Below are positions 1-12,813 of a stretch of DNA of 64,000 nucleotides, piece after piece. This stretch comes from Polyodon spathula. Its lineage: Eukaryota > Chordata > Actinopteri > Acipenseriformes > Polyodontidae. Numbering within the stretch: position 1 is the stretch's first letter; every line of letters starts with the position of its first letter. The notes below the pieces were generated by a model. It saw only the letters and a list, made by a program, of their open reading frames with translations. It was not told where the DNA came from and made no database searches. Both the position numbers and the translations under genes were made by a program. The DNA is taken from assembly GCF_017654505.1 (NCBI RefSeq), contig NC_054571.1, forward strand, positions 3,621,041 to 3,685,040, written 5' to 3'.

Positions 1-1584
<1,584 letters not shown>

Positions 1585-1900
1585 TTGCTGCAGAAGTTAT
1601 CTATTCATTTCTCCAATCTCATCTTACATGAAACCAAATCAAAACTAAAAACACAGCTCAGCTCTTTAACGCAAATATTTAGTATGACCACTCTTAGAAT
1701 CAATAATAGCTTGTTCATCTTTCTGGCATTGTATCTATGCACTTTCTCAAAACCTCTGGTGGAATTTGATGTTAGACTACTCTATGATTTAATTAGGCAT
1801 CTTAAACAACTTCTTAAAAAGGTGAACAGTGGAGGGCAGATGTTTGCTACTCAAGATATAAAATCAGGAACTGAGTGGGGTTTGGGAACTGGACTGGCCT
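1585..1900. mobile_element. Tc1/mariner-like transposon relic
   Basis: The stretch at about 1670-1830 (a segment on TGACCACTCTTAGAATCAA, followed by GGCATTGTATCTATGCAC and an AATTAGGCAT block) reappears as the reverse complement at about 31200-31350 and in a shorter related form at 3900-4025. Dispersed homologous fragments in both orientations are typical of a DNA transposon family. The open frame at 1585-1944 is not a coherent transposase, so this is non-coding debris. Assignment to Tc1 rests on the terminal-like sequence of the related copies at 3786 and 30975 (CAGTAGTGTGCAAAT type) and is moderate. Confidence 0.5.
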
Positions 1901-2430
1901 TGGTTGGAACACTGCAGACACACAGAGAAACCAAGCTAAGCTAAACAGGGTTCAGCTTCACACACACACATTTAGGCACATAATATAAGACAGCCATTTG
2001 AGAAGCATTCAAGAAGATCCTCCATTAACACATACCAGCGTCGTGTCCGATGCTCTCCCAGAGATCAGAAAACTAATTACTGCTTCCTTTCTGCTAGTAG
2101 CTAGTGGCCTCGTTATTGTGTCTAACGATACTGATTAGGCTGTAGAAGTGTGATTTTTTGATTATTGGAATCAATAAATGAATGCATGCTTAATTTGGAT
2201 TGCTTAGAACCGTTCTCTGGAAAAGAAAGTTGTAGTGGAAAACCCCCCGAACATTTCAGCTTTCAGAAAACCCTGTTGAGTTGGTACTAGGAAGCAAGGC
2301 TAGGACATCTAAAGAAAATGAAAATGCCTCAATGAGTAATGAAGAATCGAATGAGTATGGAGCATGGCCATACACTTAACAGACCCCAATTAGCTCTAAT
2401 GTTCGACTGCCTTACCTAACATTAGCGGTT
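1901..2430. other. Unannotated sequence
   Basis: No gene, RNA or repeat family recognised apart from the MITE that begins at 2431. Confidence 0.4.
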
Positions 2431-2529
2431 GGTTTCACAGACCCCCGATTAGGACTAATCATGCAATATTCAGTGGTCATTTAAGTTAATAATCAAATTA
2501 ATAAGTCCTAATTGAGAATCTGTGAAACC
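2431..2529. mobile_element. Palindromic MITE (GGTTTCACAGA ends)
   Basis: The left end reads GGTTTCACAGA followed by a GATTAGGACTAAT block. The right end is its imperfect reverse complement (ATAAGTCCTAATTGAG then TCTGTGAAACC). The whole element folds on itself over about 100 bp. A related palindrome with GATCAGCACTAAT arms occurs at 10081-10186 in block A and again in block B; short pieces (GTGAAACCAGCCCTAA) also occur near 38130-38175. Confidence 0.6.
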
Positions 2530-2619
2530 AGCCAAAAAATTGGAAAAAAAAGAACTCTCAGAAAAGTGTGCCTTAAACATTTAAAATGAACAAGTCACAG
2601 CATACAATACAAAAGTGTC

Positions 2620-3338
2620 CCATAGTAAAAGCAAAGCACAGTATAATAAAGCACAGTGAATGCATGGTAAAGCATAGGGAAGCATTGTGAAGCACAGCAA
2701 GGTCTGGTAAAGCACAGGGAAGCATTGTAAAGCACAGAGAGGTCTGGTAAAGCATTGGGAAACATTGTAAAGCACAGAGAGGTCTGGTAAAGCATAGGGA
2801 AGCATTGTAAAGCACAGAGAGGTCTGGTAAAGCATTGGGAAACATTGTAAAGCACAGAGAGGTCTGGTAAAGCATAGGGAAGCATTGTAAAGCACAGAGA
2901 GGAGTGGTAAAGCATAGGGAAGCATTGTAAAGCACAGAGAGGTGTGGTAAAGCATAGGGAAGCATTGTAAAGCACAGAGAGGTCTGGTAAAGCATAGGGA
3001 AGCATTGTAAAGCACAGAGAGGTGTGGTAAAGCATAGGGAAGCATTGTAAAGCACAGAGAGGTGTGGTAAAGCATAGGGAAGCATTGTAAAGCACAGAGA
3101 GGTGTTGTAAAGCATAGTGAATGCATGGTAAAGCACAGAGAGGTGTGGTAAAGCACAGGGAAGCATTGTGAAGCACAGAGAGGTGTGGTAAAGCATAGGG
3201 AAGCATTGTAAAGCACAGAGATGTACTGTAAAACATAATGAAGCATTGTAAAGCACAGAGAGGTGTTTTAAAGCATAGAGAGGCATTGTAAAGCACAGAG
3301 AGGTCTGTTAAAGCATAGGGAAGCATTGTAAAGCACTG
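2620..3338. repeat. 40-bp minisatellite, about 18 copies
   Basis: A 40-bp unit is repeated head to tail. Each unit is two related 20-bp halves (TGGTAAAGCATAGGGAA and TTGTAAAGCACAGAGAG types), so the array grew from a 20-bp monomer. Since 40 is not a multiple of 3, all three minus frames read through the same unit, which explains three overlapping long open frames of 220-260 codons; none is a gene. The same unit in the opposite orientation, much more degraded, makes up 52660-53105, and a single half-unit pair occurs at about 4135-4175. Confidence 0.95.
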
Positions 3339-3785
3339 CAGCAAACTTTTATAAGGGCAGATGCACTTTAAAAACAAGGCTGTGGTAGATGTGCAGTATA
3401 ACCAGAGGGATTACTGCAGAGTTTATATAAGGATCTAGAAATGCCCTTACCTGAAAATTCAAATACAGTCAACCAGTCTTTCACTCCAACCGAATGACAT
3501 TCGATGTCTAAAGCACTGCTGTCTTTATAGAGCCTCCCAGCTCTGCACAGCAGCAGAGGGGCTGGTGTGTGTTTACTGCAGGCTTTAGCAGTTTGACAGG
3601 TTAACTATGTGTGGTTTAAAGACTTCCTGTAGGCTTCAGTACAAAAGAAGCAAAGATACTCTTTATACAGACTCAAAAGAACAGGGGTCTAGCTTGTGTG
3701 GCTTTGGAGAGCGACTTTTGTTATCTCTGTAAATAAAAACATATAACTTGTCTACTCTGTGTTTAAATAAATAATAAGCATGTGC
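3339..3785. other. Unannotated sequence
   Basis: Nothing recognisable. No exon with flanking splice signals and a coding pattern was found. Confidence 0.4.
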
Positions 3786-4080
3786 AGTAGTGTGCAAATC
3801 TATTAGAACACCTCAAGATTTGTCATTTACGTGCTTTGCATACAAAAACACTTATTCATTTATTCATTTTTGCAAACTCATCTGAGTCTGAAAGTGTCTT
3901 TAATGCTCAGATGGCCACCTTTGGCATCAATAACAGCATGACATGTTTTTGGCATTGTGTCTGTGTACTTTCTCAAAATCTCTGGTGTCATTTGATGTTA
4001 GACCACTTGATGCTTTGAATTAGGCATATTAAAAAAAAACTTTTAAAATTTCTCCTGCATTTTGCCATTTGCGCTAGGCT
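3786..4080. mobile_element. Tc1/mariner-like relic
   Basis: Begins with CAGTAGTGTGCAAATC, a sequence close to the starts of fragments at 30975, 16581 and 26519. It then shares the GCATCAATAA, GGCATTGTGTCTGTG and TTTGATGTTAGACCACT blocks with the relic at 1585-1900. Only one end and part of the interior are present and no transposase frame survives. Confidence 0.5.
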
Positions 4081-4179
4081 AATGTATGCGCCACTCGGAA
4101 GCTATGGGGGTTTTTTTATTTATTTATTTTTAAGTATGTTTTACCATACCTTGCTGTGCTTTACAAAGCTATGGTTTGC

Positions 4180-4183
4180 CATA

Positions 4184-4252
<69 letters not shown>

Positions 4253-4264
4253 ACACACACACAT
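4180..4264. repeat. (AT)n-(CA)n microsatellite
   Basis: An AT tract runs directly into a CA tract. A second CA tract lies at about 4538-4580. Confidence 0.95.
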
Positions 4265-4548
4265 TGCACATTGCATTGTAATATAAAATTATATTATAAA
4301 AATACACTGTAGATTTTTCTCACATTACAGAAAGTGTATTGTAGTTTTTTATTATATTTAGGGCATCTGATTTTCGGTTTTAACCGATAAAACATCCCCG
4401 ATACAAAAAAAAAACAAACAAAAATGAAACCGGTGGATAGTCAATAAACACGGGAAAACTGAGGAAATGGTTAATCAATTCACGCTGACTTTACTCCTTA
4501 AAAAATAAAACCTTCTACAAAAAAAATAATAAATTACACACACACACA

Positions 4549-4580
<32 letters not shown>

Positions 4581-4589
4581 GTATATATT

Positions 4590-5104
4590 AGTTTTAAATA
4601 TTCACACCCTCTATTTGCAACAATGTAATTTACCATGTATTAAGTTTTATAAATAACGTATCGTATTACACCTCATGTAAGTGTATTGAACACTCATTCA
4701 TCTTAGCAAATGGTATTTAAAAATCTGGTGAATGAAGTAATTTAAAACACAAGGTACCAATATTTATGACTCAAAATCTATGAAAGTGAATAAATCAGAG
4801 AATAACATTGCTTCCAATGAAGGGTGCAAAACAGGAATGAGGTTCCTATTACAGTACACCCTCGCCCTTCATTATAACGAACCATCGGCTATAACGAACC
4901 TGGCCCTTGGACCCCAAATAGAAAAATATAAAAAAGATGATATAAACACACACAGTGTGAAGATCGCGGTCTGCACGCACGGGGTGATTCCTCCTCAGTG
5001 AAGTCGGCTCTTTTGTTTAATAAAAAGCGTGCGCTGTGTAACTGCGCACATATTGCGAGAAAGATATGTACAACATAGCGAAACGTTGGGCAGCTGCTTC
5101 TTTG

Positions 5105-5106
<2 letters not shown>
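4590..5106. other. Sequence with a possible pogo/Tigger-like end
   Basis: At 4854-4935 the sequence TACAGTACACCCTCG is followed by two TATAACGAAC blocks and CCTTGGACC. This is the style of pogo/Tigger-family terminal repeats known from other animals. A second terminus was not found, so only a fragment is suggested. The rest is unannotated. Confidence 0.3.
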
Positions 5107-5344
<238 letters not shown>

Positions 5345-5642
5345 CTCTGGAAAAAATTAAGAGACCACTGCAAAATTATCAGTTTCTCTGGTTTTACTAT
5401 TTATAGGTATGTGTTTGGGTAAAATGAACATTTTTGTTTTATTCTATAAACTACTGACAACATTTCTCCCACATTCCAAATTAAAATATTGTCATTTAGA
5501 GCATTTATTTGCAGAAAATGACAACTGGTCAAAATAACAAAAAAGATACAGTGTTGTCAGACCTCGAATAATGCAAAGAAAATAAGTTCAGATTCATTTT
5601 TAAACAACACAATACTAATGTTTTAACTTAGGAAGAGTTCAG

Positions 5643-6150
5643 AAATCAATATTTGGTGGAATAACCCTGATTTTCAAGCACAGCTTTCATGCGTCTTGGC
5701 ATGCTCTCCACCAGTCTTTCACATTGATATTGGGTGACTTTATGCCACTCCTGGCCCAAAAATTCAAGCAGCTCGGCTTTGTTTGATGGCTTGTGACCAT
5801 CCATCTTCCTCTTGATCACATTCCAGAGGTATTTAATGGGGTTCAGGTCTGGAGATTGGGCTGGCCATGACAGGATCTTGATCTGGTGGTGGAAAAACCA
5901 ATCCTCAGAGTTGGGTTACATTGTCAGAGCAGAAGGAAGCAAGTTTTCTTCCAGGACAACCTTGTACTTGGCTTGATTCATGCCAAAGCTGCCCGATTCC
6001 AGCCTTGCTGAAGCACCCCCAGATCATCACCAATCCTCCACCACATTTCACAGTGGGTGTGAGACATTGTGGCTTGTAGGCCTCTCCAGGTCTCCGTCTA
6101 ACCATTAGACGACCAGGTGTTGGGCAAAGCTGAAAATTGGACTCATCTGG
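5643..6150 (-). pseudogene. Tc1-like transposase, C-terminal half, left arm
   Basis: On the minus strand the loop and left arm encode a Tc1 transposase from a DESNFQL segment through GGGLVMIWGCFSKAG, then after frame breaks a SPDLNPI.LWNVIKRKMDGH segment and a terminal GYSTKY-like end. This is the catalytic half of a Tc1/mariner DDE transposase. The segment with the middle catalytic aspartate (DNAPCHTA) is deleted here, so the copy cannot be active. The loop portion is the only single-copy coding part of the element. Confidence 0.8.
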
Positions 6151-6591
6151 GGGTGCTTCAGCAAGGCTGGAATTGGGCAGATTTGTCTTTGTGAAGGGCG
6201 CATGAATCAAGCCAAGTACAAGGTTGTCCTGGAAGAAAACTTGCTTCCTTCTGCTCTCACAATATTCCCCAACTCTGAGGATTGGTTTTTCCAGCAGGAC
6301 AATGCTCCATGCCACACAGCCAGGTCAATCAAGGTGTGGATGGAGGACGACCAGATCAAGACCCTGTCATGGCCAGCCCAATCTCCAGACCTGAACCCCA
6401 TTGAAAACCTCTGGAATGTGATCAAGAGGAAGATGGATGGTCACAAGCCATCAAACAACCAAGCTGCTTGAATTTTTGGGCCAGGAGTGGCATAAAGTCA
6501 CCCAACATCAATGTGAAAGACTGGTGGAGAGCATGCCAAGACGCATGAAAGCTGTAATTGAAAATCAGGGTTATTCCACCAAATATTGATT
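6145..6591 (+). pseudogene. Tc1-like transposase, C-terminal part, right arm
   Basis: The plus strand encodes a segment with FFQQDNAPCHTAR followed by WPAQSPDLNPIENLWNVIK, the second and third parts of the DDE catalytic core of Tc1/mariner transposases. A small deletion after KPSNN shifts the frame and gives a stop at 6471, whereas the left arm keeps the longer form. The N-terminal helix-turn-helix part is missing. Confidence 0.88.
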
Positions 6592-6873
6592 TCTGAACCC
6601 TTCCTAAGTTAAAACATTAGTATTGTGTTGTTCAAAAATGAACCTGAACTTATTTTCTTTGCATTTTTTGAGGTCTGACAACACTGCATCTTTTTTGTTA
6701 TTTTGACCAGTTGTCATTTTCTGCAAATAAATGCTATAAATGACAATATTTTTATTTGGAATTTGGGAAAAATGTTGTCAGTAGTTTATAGAATAAAACA
6801 AAAATGTTCATTTTACCCAAACACATACCTATAAACAGTAAAACCAGAGAAACTGATAATTTTTTCCAGAGCT

Positions 6874-6874
<1 letters not shown>

Positions 6875-6920
<46 letters not shown>

Positions 6921-7610
6921 GAGACAATAATTCAGTTTCTTGCAAAATAACACATTTGCAAGAAATTAAAAAGTTATTCATAATCCAGAGTGTGTACAAA
7001 AAGCTAACAGCACTTACAATGAATGATGGGGTTGCAATCCCACCAGCTTTGATACAGTGTAAATTAAGAAGGGGAAAACTGACAGGATAACCAATTCTTC
7101 CCTTGCTAGATAAAATACAAGGAGGTGTGATGAATTGAGACGTTTTTCAGCCTTGGGGTGCATTCAATATAATAAAATAATAACATTGGTTTGGTTTTAT
7201 TTTCTTATCGAGCTGATGTGTATATACTTAATAACACATGGAAATATCAACAGACGTGCAGCTACAGCTCCTCATTAACACAGAACAAAAATAACTTCAT
7301 ATAAAAACGAGTTCTTGCATGTTTTTTTTTCTTTTTTTTTTAAAGATGTAATTAATGGCTTGATATGCTGGATTAGACTAATAACTAACGTTTTCCTCGA
7401 AATGCTATTTGAACATCTGATCTGTTTTGAAACACTACCCGTGAGCACACAAACCAAATCCCCCCTCCCTGTTGCCACAATACAGAAGTGGTTTATTGCT
7501 CGGCTAGTTTTACCAGCTAATTCTCACCACAACGTTTTCTGGCATCCTGGTGACATAAGTGTTTATTTGAGGGAGTGAAAACTGACAAAGAGGCAATCCG
7601 TCACTATAAA
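6875..7610. other. (CA)n tract then unannotated sequence
   Basis: The CA tract runs from 6876 to about 6918. The rest holds no recognised gene or repeat; the overlapping plus and minus open frames at 7275-7578 are short and without domains. Confidence 0.4.
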
Positions 7611-7615
7611 TATAA

Positions 7616-7702
<87 letters not shown>
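7611..7702. repeat. (AT)n-(GT)n-(AT)n microsatellite
   Basis: Compound dinucleotide tract lying directly before the repeated segment at 7710. The related segment at 49984 also begins straight after an AT tract. Confidence 0.95.
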
Positions 7703-7709
<7 letters not shown>

Positions 7710-8655
7710 AGGTATGGTAGTTCCTCCTACAAAACTTGTTGGAAACTACTGACTCTCTAAACAGCTCCAACAGTTTTGCTGTTTTCACCGTGTTGCAGCG
7801 GCAAAACTAAATCACTTAGAATTACCATCTGTACCCGTACCAAAAGTCTGAAACTTTCTACATCACATGTGGAAAAAAAAGGTAAATACCTCTTATACAC
7901 AATGAGATAGAAGTCATCAAATTAAGATAAAATTGTTATTCTCCTTCTTCCTCTTCTGTTTCTTACTTTTTAAGTGTGTGTAGCGACTTTTCAAACAGAA
8001 AAGTTAAATAACTGGACATCTACCAATCATGTGACTCCACATGTTGGTCAACCTCACAATAAACCAGGGATCGCGAGCAGTTTGATATCCACACCATTTA
8101 TATTAAACAATGTATTTATGATTTAAAACAGCACATCGCTCACACAAAAAAACCACGAGGTCCTTGAAGAGCACGCAGCCTTAGTCTGCTGTGCCACTGA
8201 GCTGTTGTTGAAATGTGTTAATTGTTTAAGCTGAAATCCAAGCCTGACCAGCTTTCACTGAAAACCTGAAGGTTCTGATCAATTCTAGAAATGTTCCATT
8301 TCCTGTTTGAAAATATCCAGTTTCCTGTTTGTCTGGAGGATATCATAGAATGGAATTGTACACAAGAGTGGCATGTAGTTTCCTTGTCTGAATCTCTGAT
8401 CTCTGATAAATTGTAGTTCCTTGTTTTTTTAAAAAATAAAGGAATAATTTATTAGGTAGAAATAAATAAATGATTTAAATAAATGCATATAAGTATACTC
8501 AGAAATACATATTTTTAAATAAATACATTTAGAAATGAATACATGTTTACATTACAAATGTATAAATAAATTAATAAATAACAAGCTAGAAAAATATATT
8601 ATTTGGCTGATGCTTTTATCCAGAGCAACTGATATTTGTACACCTATATAAAAAG
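7710..8655. repeat. Segment repeated at 49984-50850
   Basis: From ATGGTAGTTCCTC to the GCTGATGCTTTTATC block the sequence matches 49984-50850 in the same order with substitutions and indels. A stretch around 8130-8220 differs: here it holds a possible tRNA-like SINE head on the minus strand (CAGTGGCACAGCAGAC), where the other copy has a short AT-rich stretch. No coding potential was seen in either copy, so it could be a dispersed element or an old segmental duplication. Confidence 0.8.
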
Positions 8656-8677
8656 TACTAGTGATTTATTATTTAGA

Positions 8678-8885
8678 GCATCTGTGGAGTAGCGATTAGA
8701 GCACTGTGCTCCTGAATGAAGGAGTGGGAGTTCAATCCCAGGTCAGGGATATGCTGCTCCTTTACCTAGATTGGTCCAGTAAGAAACCCAGCTGTATAAA
8801 TGAGTAATTATATGTAAAAAAATAATGTCAGAATTGTAAATTGGCCTGGATAAGGGTGTCTGCTAAGAAATAAAATCATTATTAT
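8678..8885 (+). mobile_element. tRNA-derived SINE
   Basis: The head has an A-box-like GTGGAGTAGCGATTAGAGC and a B-box-like GAGTTCAATCCCA about 40 bp later, the spacing of a tRNA-type internal promoter. The tail ends with GGCCTGGATAAGGGTGTC, the common fish SINE/LINE 3-prime module, then an AT-rich end with ATTATTAT. Confidence 0.75.
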
Positions 8886-9770
8886 ATTTCTACCAGGTAT
8901 TCTAAACTTTTCTTTGAAGTTTTACTTGTTTACAATAACAAATACTAGATTAAACAGCAGAAATGAACTGATTTACTTTTCATTTATTGATGCCAGCAGC
9001 TTTGCTTGCCTTAAATAATCCCCACCTCCCTTCACTCATCTTAAAAAAATCCCTGGATGACAGATTCCTAATATTGTGAAGGTGGCTGTTTGGATAGATT
9101 AATAAGTAACTTTTAAATATTTAGCCGTGCTGTTTTGAGAATAGGCGTGTACGGTGTATATCTCAGTAGTAATATCTTTCTTTTAATTAGTCATGGCCCC
9201 AAAGGAATCAGTATACTCTCACTTGGCTCAGAGAAAAATGTTCCTGACACACCGTGACCTGCAATGCCTGGATTGTTTTGCTGGATTCGCTATGAAAACA
9301 AAAATGGTTTCTCGCACTAGGCTATGTTGTGTGAAAGTGTTCATTGAAGCTGGAGACTCTAGGAAGACTTCAGGGATTTTCTGGATTCTACCAATTTTAT
9401 GTAGAGCAGCAACATACAGTAAATTCAATATTTCTCACTATTTACTGTGTTTGATTTGATTCTGATAATCTTAGGTTATATTGCTGTAAAAAACAACACA
9501 ATTTTACCAGCAAAGCATTTGCTGATTTTGCATTTATTGCAACTCTGCATTATTGATGTGCCATATATTCATTGTGAATTTGTGATAGTGTAATCTAGCA
9601 CTGCAGAAGCACAAATATTTGTTGTCGGAAAAATGTACCCATTTCTGTCGTTTTACATGTTTTACTGCAAACGGTGCCAATAAGCACAGCTGGGACATTA
9701 TCAGGTGTTATGCATTTAAAGTACAATTGCATGCATTATGCAATTTCAAATGCATTTCAATACTTTTCAA
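8886..9770. other. Unannotated sequence
   Basis: The open frame at 9193-9459 starts with ATG and is 88 codons long but shows no known domain, repeat homology or splice context, so it is left uncalled. The sequence runs into the hAT relic. Confidence 0.35.
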
Positions 9771-9906
9771 TAATAATGCTCATAATAAAGTAGAGAGACT
9801 TTTCAGTGTTGCTGGTAAAGTTGAAAGAAGCAAACAAAGGACACTTTTGAGAACTTTGTGTTTATTAAACGTAACAATCAAAATAAGTACAAATAATAAA
9901 CTGTGA
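9769..9906 (+). pseudogene. hAT transposase C-terminal fragment (block A)
   Basis: The frame reads KVERLFSVAGKVERSKQR, the dimerisation-region signature near the C-terminus of hAT-superfamily transposases (typically ..VERLFS.AG..), followed by a poorly conserved end and a stop. The catalytic core upstream is not detectable. Repeated at 19772-19907 in block B. Confidence 0.75.
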
Positions 9907-10080
9907 CATATATAAATATATCATCATTTATGTCAGTGTTTCACAAACCTGGTCCTGGGGACCCACTGTGTCTGCTGTTTGTGTTCCAGTTCTCAAATAT
10001 TACATTGGCCTCCCAATTGAGCTAACAATTAGTTACTTCATGCAATGTTAGACATAACTTGAAATCTCCAATTCTTTTGG

Positions 10081-10186
10081 CTGCTTTCACAATCCCTGAT
10101 CAGCACTAATCTTGCACTAGCTTACCTGAGTTAACATTAGGTAGTCCTGGATTAGTGCTAATTGAGGCCTGTGCAGCCAGCCATTT
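10081..10186. mobile_element. Palindromic MITE (block A)
   Basis: Arms GATCAGCACTAAT and ATTAGTGCTAATTGAGG are inverted copies around a centre with GTTAACATTAGG; the outer parts (GGCTGCTTTCACA / TGTGCAGCCAGCC) also pair. Related to the element at 2431-2529. Present in block B at about 20089-20184; absent from C, whose homology starts later. Confidence 0.6.
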
Positions 10187-10599
10187 AACAGCTACAAATA
10201 ACACCGTGTAACACAATTTTTGTTCCTGGGTAGTAAGTGTTATTTCCTAATTGCTTATGCCTCAAAAGTATAGAAAATGGCTATTATTCCCCACAAACTT
10301 TGATGTCTACATATGCCATTTCACAAAAGTGTTACGTAAATGTGGTGGCATTAAACAGTGTTTGACACATTTGCATTTGTATTTAGTTTGGTAGTAAATG
10401 TATTGCATTTGCATTGAGCAAATTCATATTTGTATTGTATTGCATTTGCATTTAACTCTAAATGCATATGACCCCATGTATGTTTATATCACATTAAACA
10501 TTGGCCTGAAACATTGGAATCATCATGCCTTTCACCATGAAACAACAACATAAATACTACATGACAGGATAGGACAGGATAAGAATCAACAAATATGCA

Positions 10600-11279
10600 G
10601 CCCACTCACACTCACAACTTCAATAATACATCAGAAACCAGAGACACAGACACAACCACACTATCAGCGATCTCCACACCAATCACAGCACGTTGAGAGT
10701 TACTATCGTGCAACTGTCCACGTAGCATCTCCTGGTCAACCACAGCCCGTTGACGGTTATTATTGTGCAACTGTCAATGTAAAATATTCAGAACGAAATC
10801 CACCCCTTGAGAAATACTGTCGTGCAACTGTCTGTAACACAAACCAGCAGAATCAGCATCGCAATAAGCCACAAGCCAGACCCCAACAGCACCAGGAACA
10901 ACATCACTGGGTCCAACAGCTAAACAAACAAACTCAACATCAGGAAAATTACTTGTCATTTATTCACAACAGACAGAGCTTCAGGACATACTGAGCAAAC
11001 TGCCCCCCCCCCCAAAAAAAAAAGCCTTGCCAGGTGACTTGGAACTCCACATCCTGGTATGCAGTGCACCAAAAAAGTCCAAAACTGTTTGGGAAGACAT
11101 TGTGGATGTCAAGAGCAAAATTACTGTGGACAACAGGAATGACCAGTTATCTTCCATTATCACACACCAAGGACAGGGTGCTACTTCAGGACACTGATGC
11201 AAATGATGCCCTCATTGAAGTTAAACCATGGCCAACAAATGGAAAGGACATGGATATGGCTTTTTATGAAGAGATCTAA
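10600..11279 (+). pseudogene. Unidentified coding-like segment, possibly USP-like (block A)
   Basis: One plus frame is open from about 10690 to a stop near 10990, with three spaced copies of a YYRATV/YYCATV/YCRATV motif and then a Gln/His-rich stretch. After a C/A homopolymer of different length in each copy, a second frame reads DLELHILVCSAP, DIVDVKSKITVDNRNDQ and IITHQGQGATSGH, then a frame change to DANDALIEV and MAFYEEI before a stop at 11279. The order (H.G...SGH, then D-D/A-A.., then AFYE) resembles the end of a ubiquitin-specific protease domain, but the resemblance is short. Same in B and C. Probably part of a repeat rather than a host gene. Confidence 0.3.
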
Positions 11280-11534
11280 TGCTTTAAAAATGGCTTACAT
11301 TAACACCACTATCAAGGAGAATAAAGTTTTTTTTAGTATTAAAATGTGTTAGTATATGACCCTTTAGCAAAGACATGCATATGTACCTTTTTAACCATTC
11401 ATAACATAGTTTTGTAGCTACGTAAATATCAATACCTACCAATATATACATATTGTTTTCACCACTGATGGACGTACATTTACAACTAAAAAACTAATAT
11501 GTTTACACTTTCCACAGTGTTATAAAGTCCCTTA

Positions 11535-11787
11535 TATAATAATCTTTATTTTTATATAGCACCTTTCATAGTGGAGCACCAACACAAAGTGCTTTACAAG
11601 ATACACAACGAGGGTGTGTGCACTATGCATCATGTGCAGAGTCACTTACAACAACATCTCACCCCAAAGACACAGCACAAGGAGGTTCAGTGACTCGCTC
11701 GGGGTCACACACAGTGAGTCAGCTGGGATTTGAACCGGGGACCTGCTGGTTATAAGCATGTTTCTTTAACCATTGGACCACACAGCC
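11535..11787 (-). mobile_element. tRNA-derived SINE with L2-type tail (block A)
   Basis: Read on the minus strand: a tRNA-like head with TGGTCCAATGGTTAAAG and a B box GGTTCAAATCCCA, a body shared with other fish SINEs (GTCACTGAACCTCC, TTGTAAGTGACTCTGC), and a tail TTGTAAAGCACTTTGTG ... CTATATAAAAATAAAG. The tail matches the end of the L2-like LINE at 41835-41905, so this SINE could have used that LINE's machinery. Confidence 0.82.
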
Positions 11788-11891
11788 TTATACCATTATT
11801 TTACTTATTTTCTCATTTCTGTTATATTACTCCTGTAAGTGATATCTATAACAAAAACACTGTCAGTGTAAAAAAACAAGTTTAAAAAAAA

Positions 11892-12771
11892 CAACAGCTG
11901 TTTAAAGTGGTGACATCAAAACACAAAAGCCCAAGTTAGGAGAAGCAATTGGGGCAACCTTGACAAGCATCAAGCAAACAGGCACAATTGGAAAGGTGCT
12001 GGGGCCCAACATTCATACAATTGTTGCTTCTAATTTGGCTTCTTTTTTTCATCGCTCCACTTTACATTGAAATGCTCTTTGTAGAACTTCAAGGGGATTG
12101 TGAGCATTCCCTTATCAGCTCAAAAGTCACACCTGCAACAAAAACATTGACAACGCACAACCAAAAAAAGAAATGCTCCAACACCCAGCCCTGGATCTGC
12201 AATGCCTGCCCCATCAACTGTCACTTCCCATACCCTGCATTCTCATTATCCCTTGCACTCGCTGCCATTATTGGTCTTGTCCATCATCTTCATTGTTGGA
12301 AATATATTGCTTCATGCTCTCTCAGGTATTCTTGTATGTATGGGCTAAATGTCTGTCCATGTGTGTCCTCATCTACCTGTGCCTTACCTGCATGTTGTCC
12401 GTGTGTCTTCCCAAAGCATACTTGCCTGCACCTGTGATGATGCCTCTCCCATTCCCTGTCTGGCTGTCTCTCTGTAGTAGTGCTTGTCAGGATAACCAAC
12501 AACACTTCAGTCTGGGTTGAGCACTTTCCTTGGCATGTGTGTCTCAGCATCGTTATTCTGGTTACAACCCAGCTGAGAAGGGAATGGTCACAAAACACTT
12601 GAAGTTGTACAATGAGCATTTCAATATAAAGTGGAACGATCAAAAAATGAAGCCGAGTCAGAAGCAACAATTGTGTCAATCTTGGGACCCAGCACCTTTC
12701 CAATTGAGCCTGTTTGCTTTATGCTTGACAAGGGCTTTTGTGTTTGATATCACCACTTTAAACAGCTGTTG
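11892..12771. mobile_element. DNA element with long inverted repeats (block A)
   Basis: Starts CAACAGCTGTTTAAAGTGG and ends with the inverse CCACTTTAAACAGCTGTTG. The pairing extends inward for about 230 bp on each side with moderate divergence, around a single-copy centre of about 400 bp. The two arms give mirror-image open frames (both starting MERCW, one plus, one minus), so those frames are by-products of the inverted repeat. No transposase was recognised in the centre and no target-site duplication is obvious. Superfamily not assigned. Confidence 0.75.
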
Positions 12772-12813
12772 GGTTTCTTAATTGATAGAATAGGTTCTAC
12801 AAATACTTGAACT

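Noticed and set aside
2573..3377. Three overlapping minus-strand open frames of 220-260 codons rich in Cys, Phe and Leu
   Set aside because: They are the three frames of a 40-bp tandem repeat without stop codons; since 40 is not a multiple of three each frame reads the same peptide cycle. No start context, splice signals or domain.
8678..8885. A true tRNA gene
   Set aside because: A- and B-box-like motifs are present but the cloverleaf is not complete and the sequence continues into a SINE tail.
11988..12703. A pair of genes starting MERCW on opposite strands (also in blocks B and C)
   Set aside because: They are mirror images produced by the long inverted repeat of a DNA element; neither has a domain.
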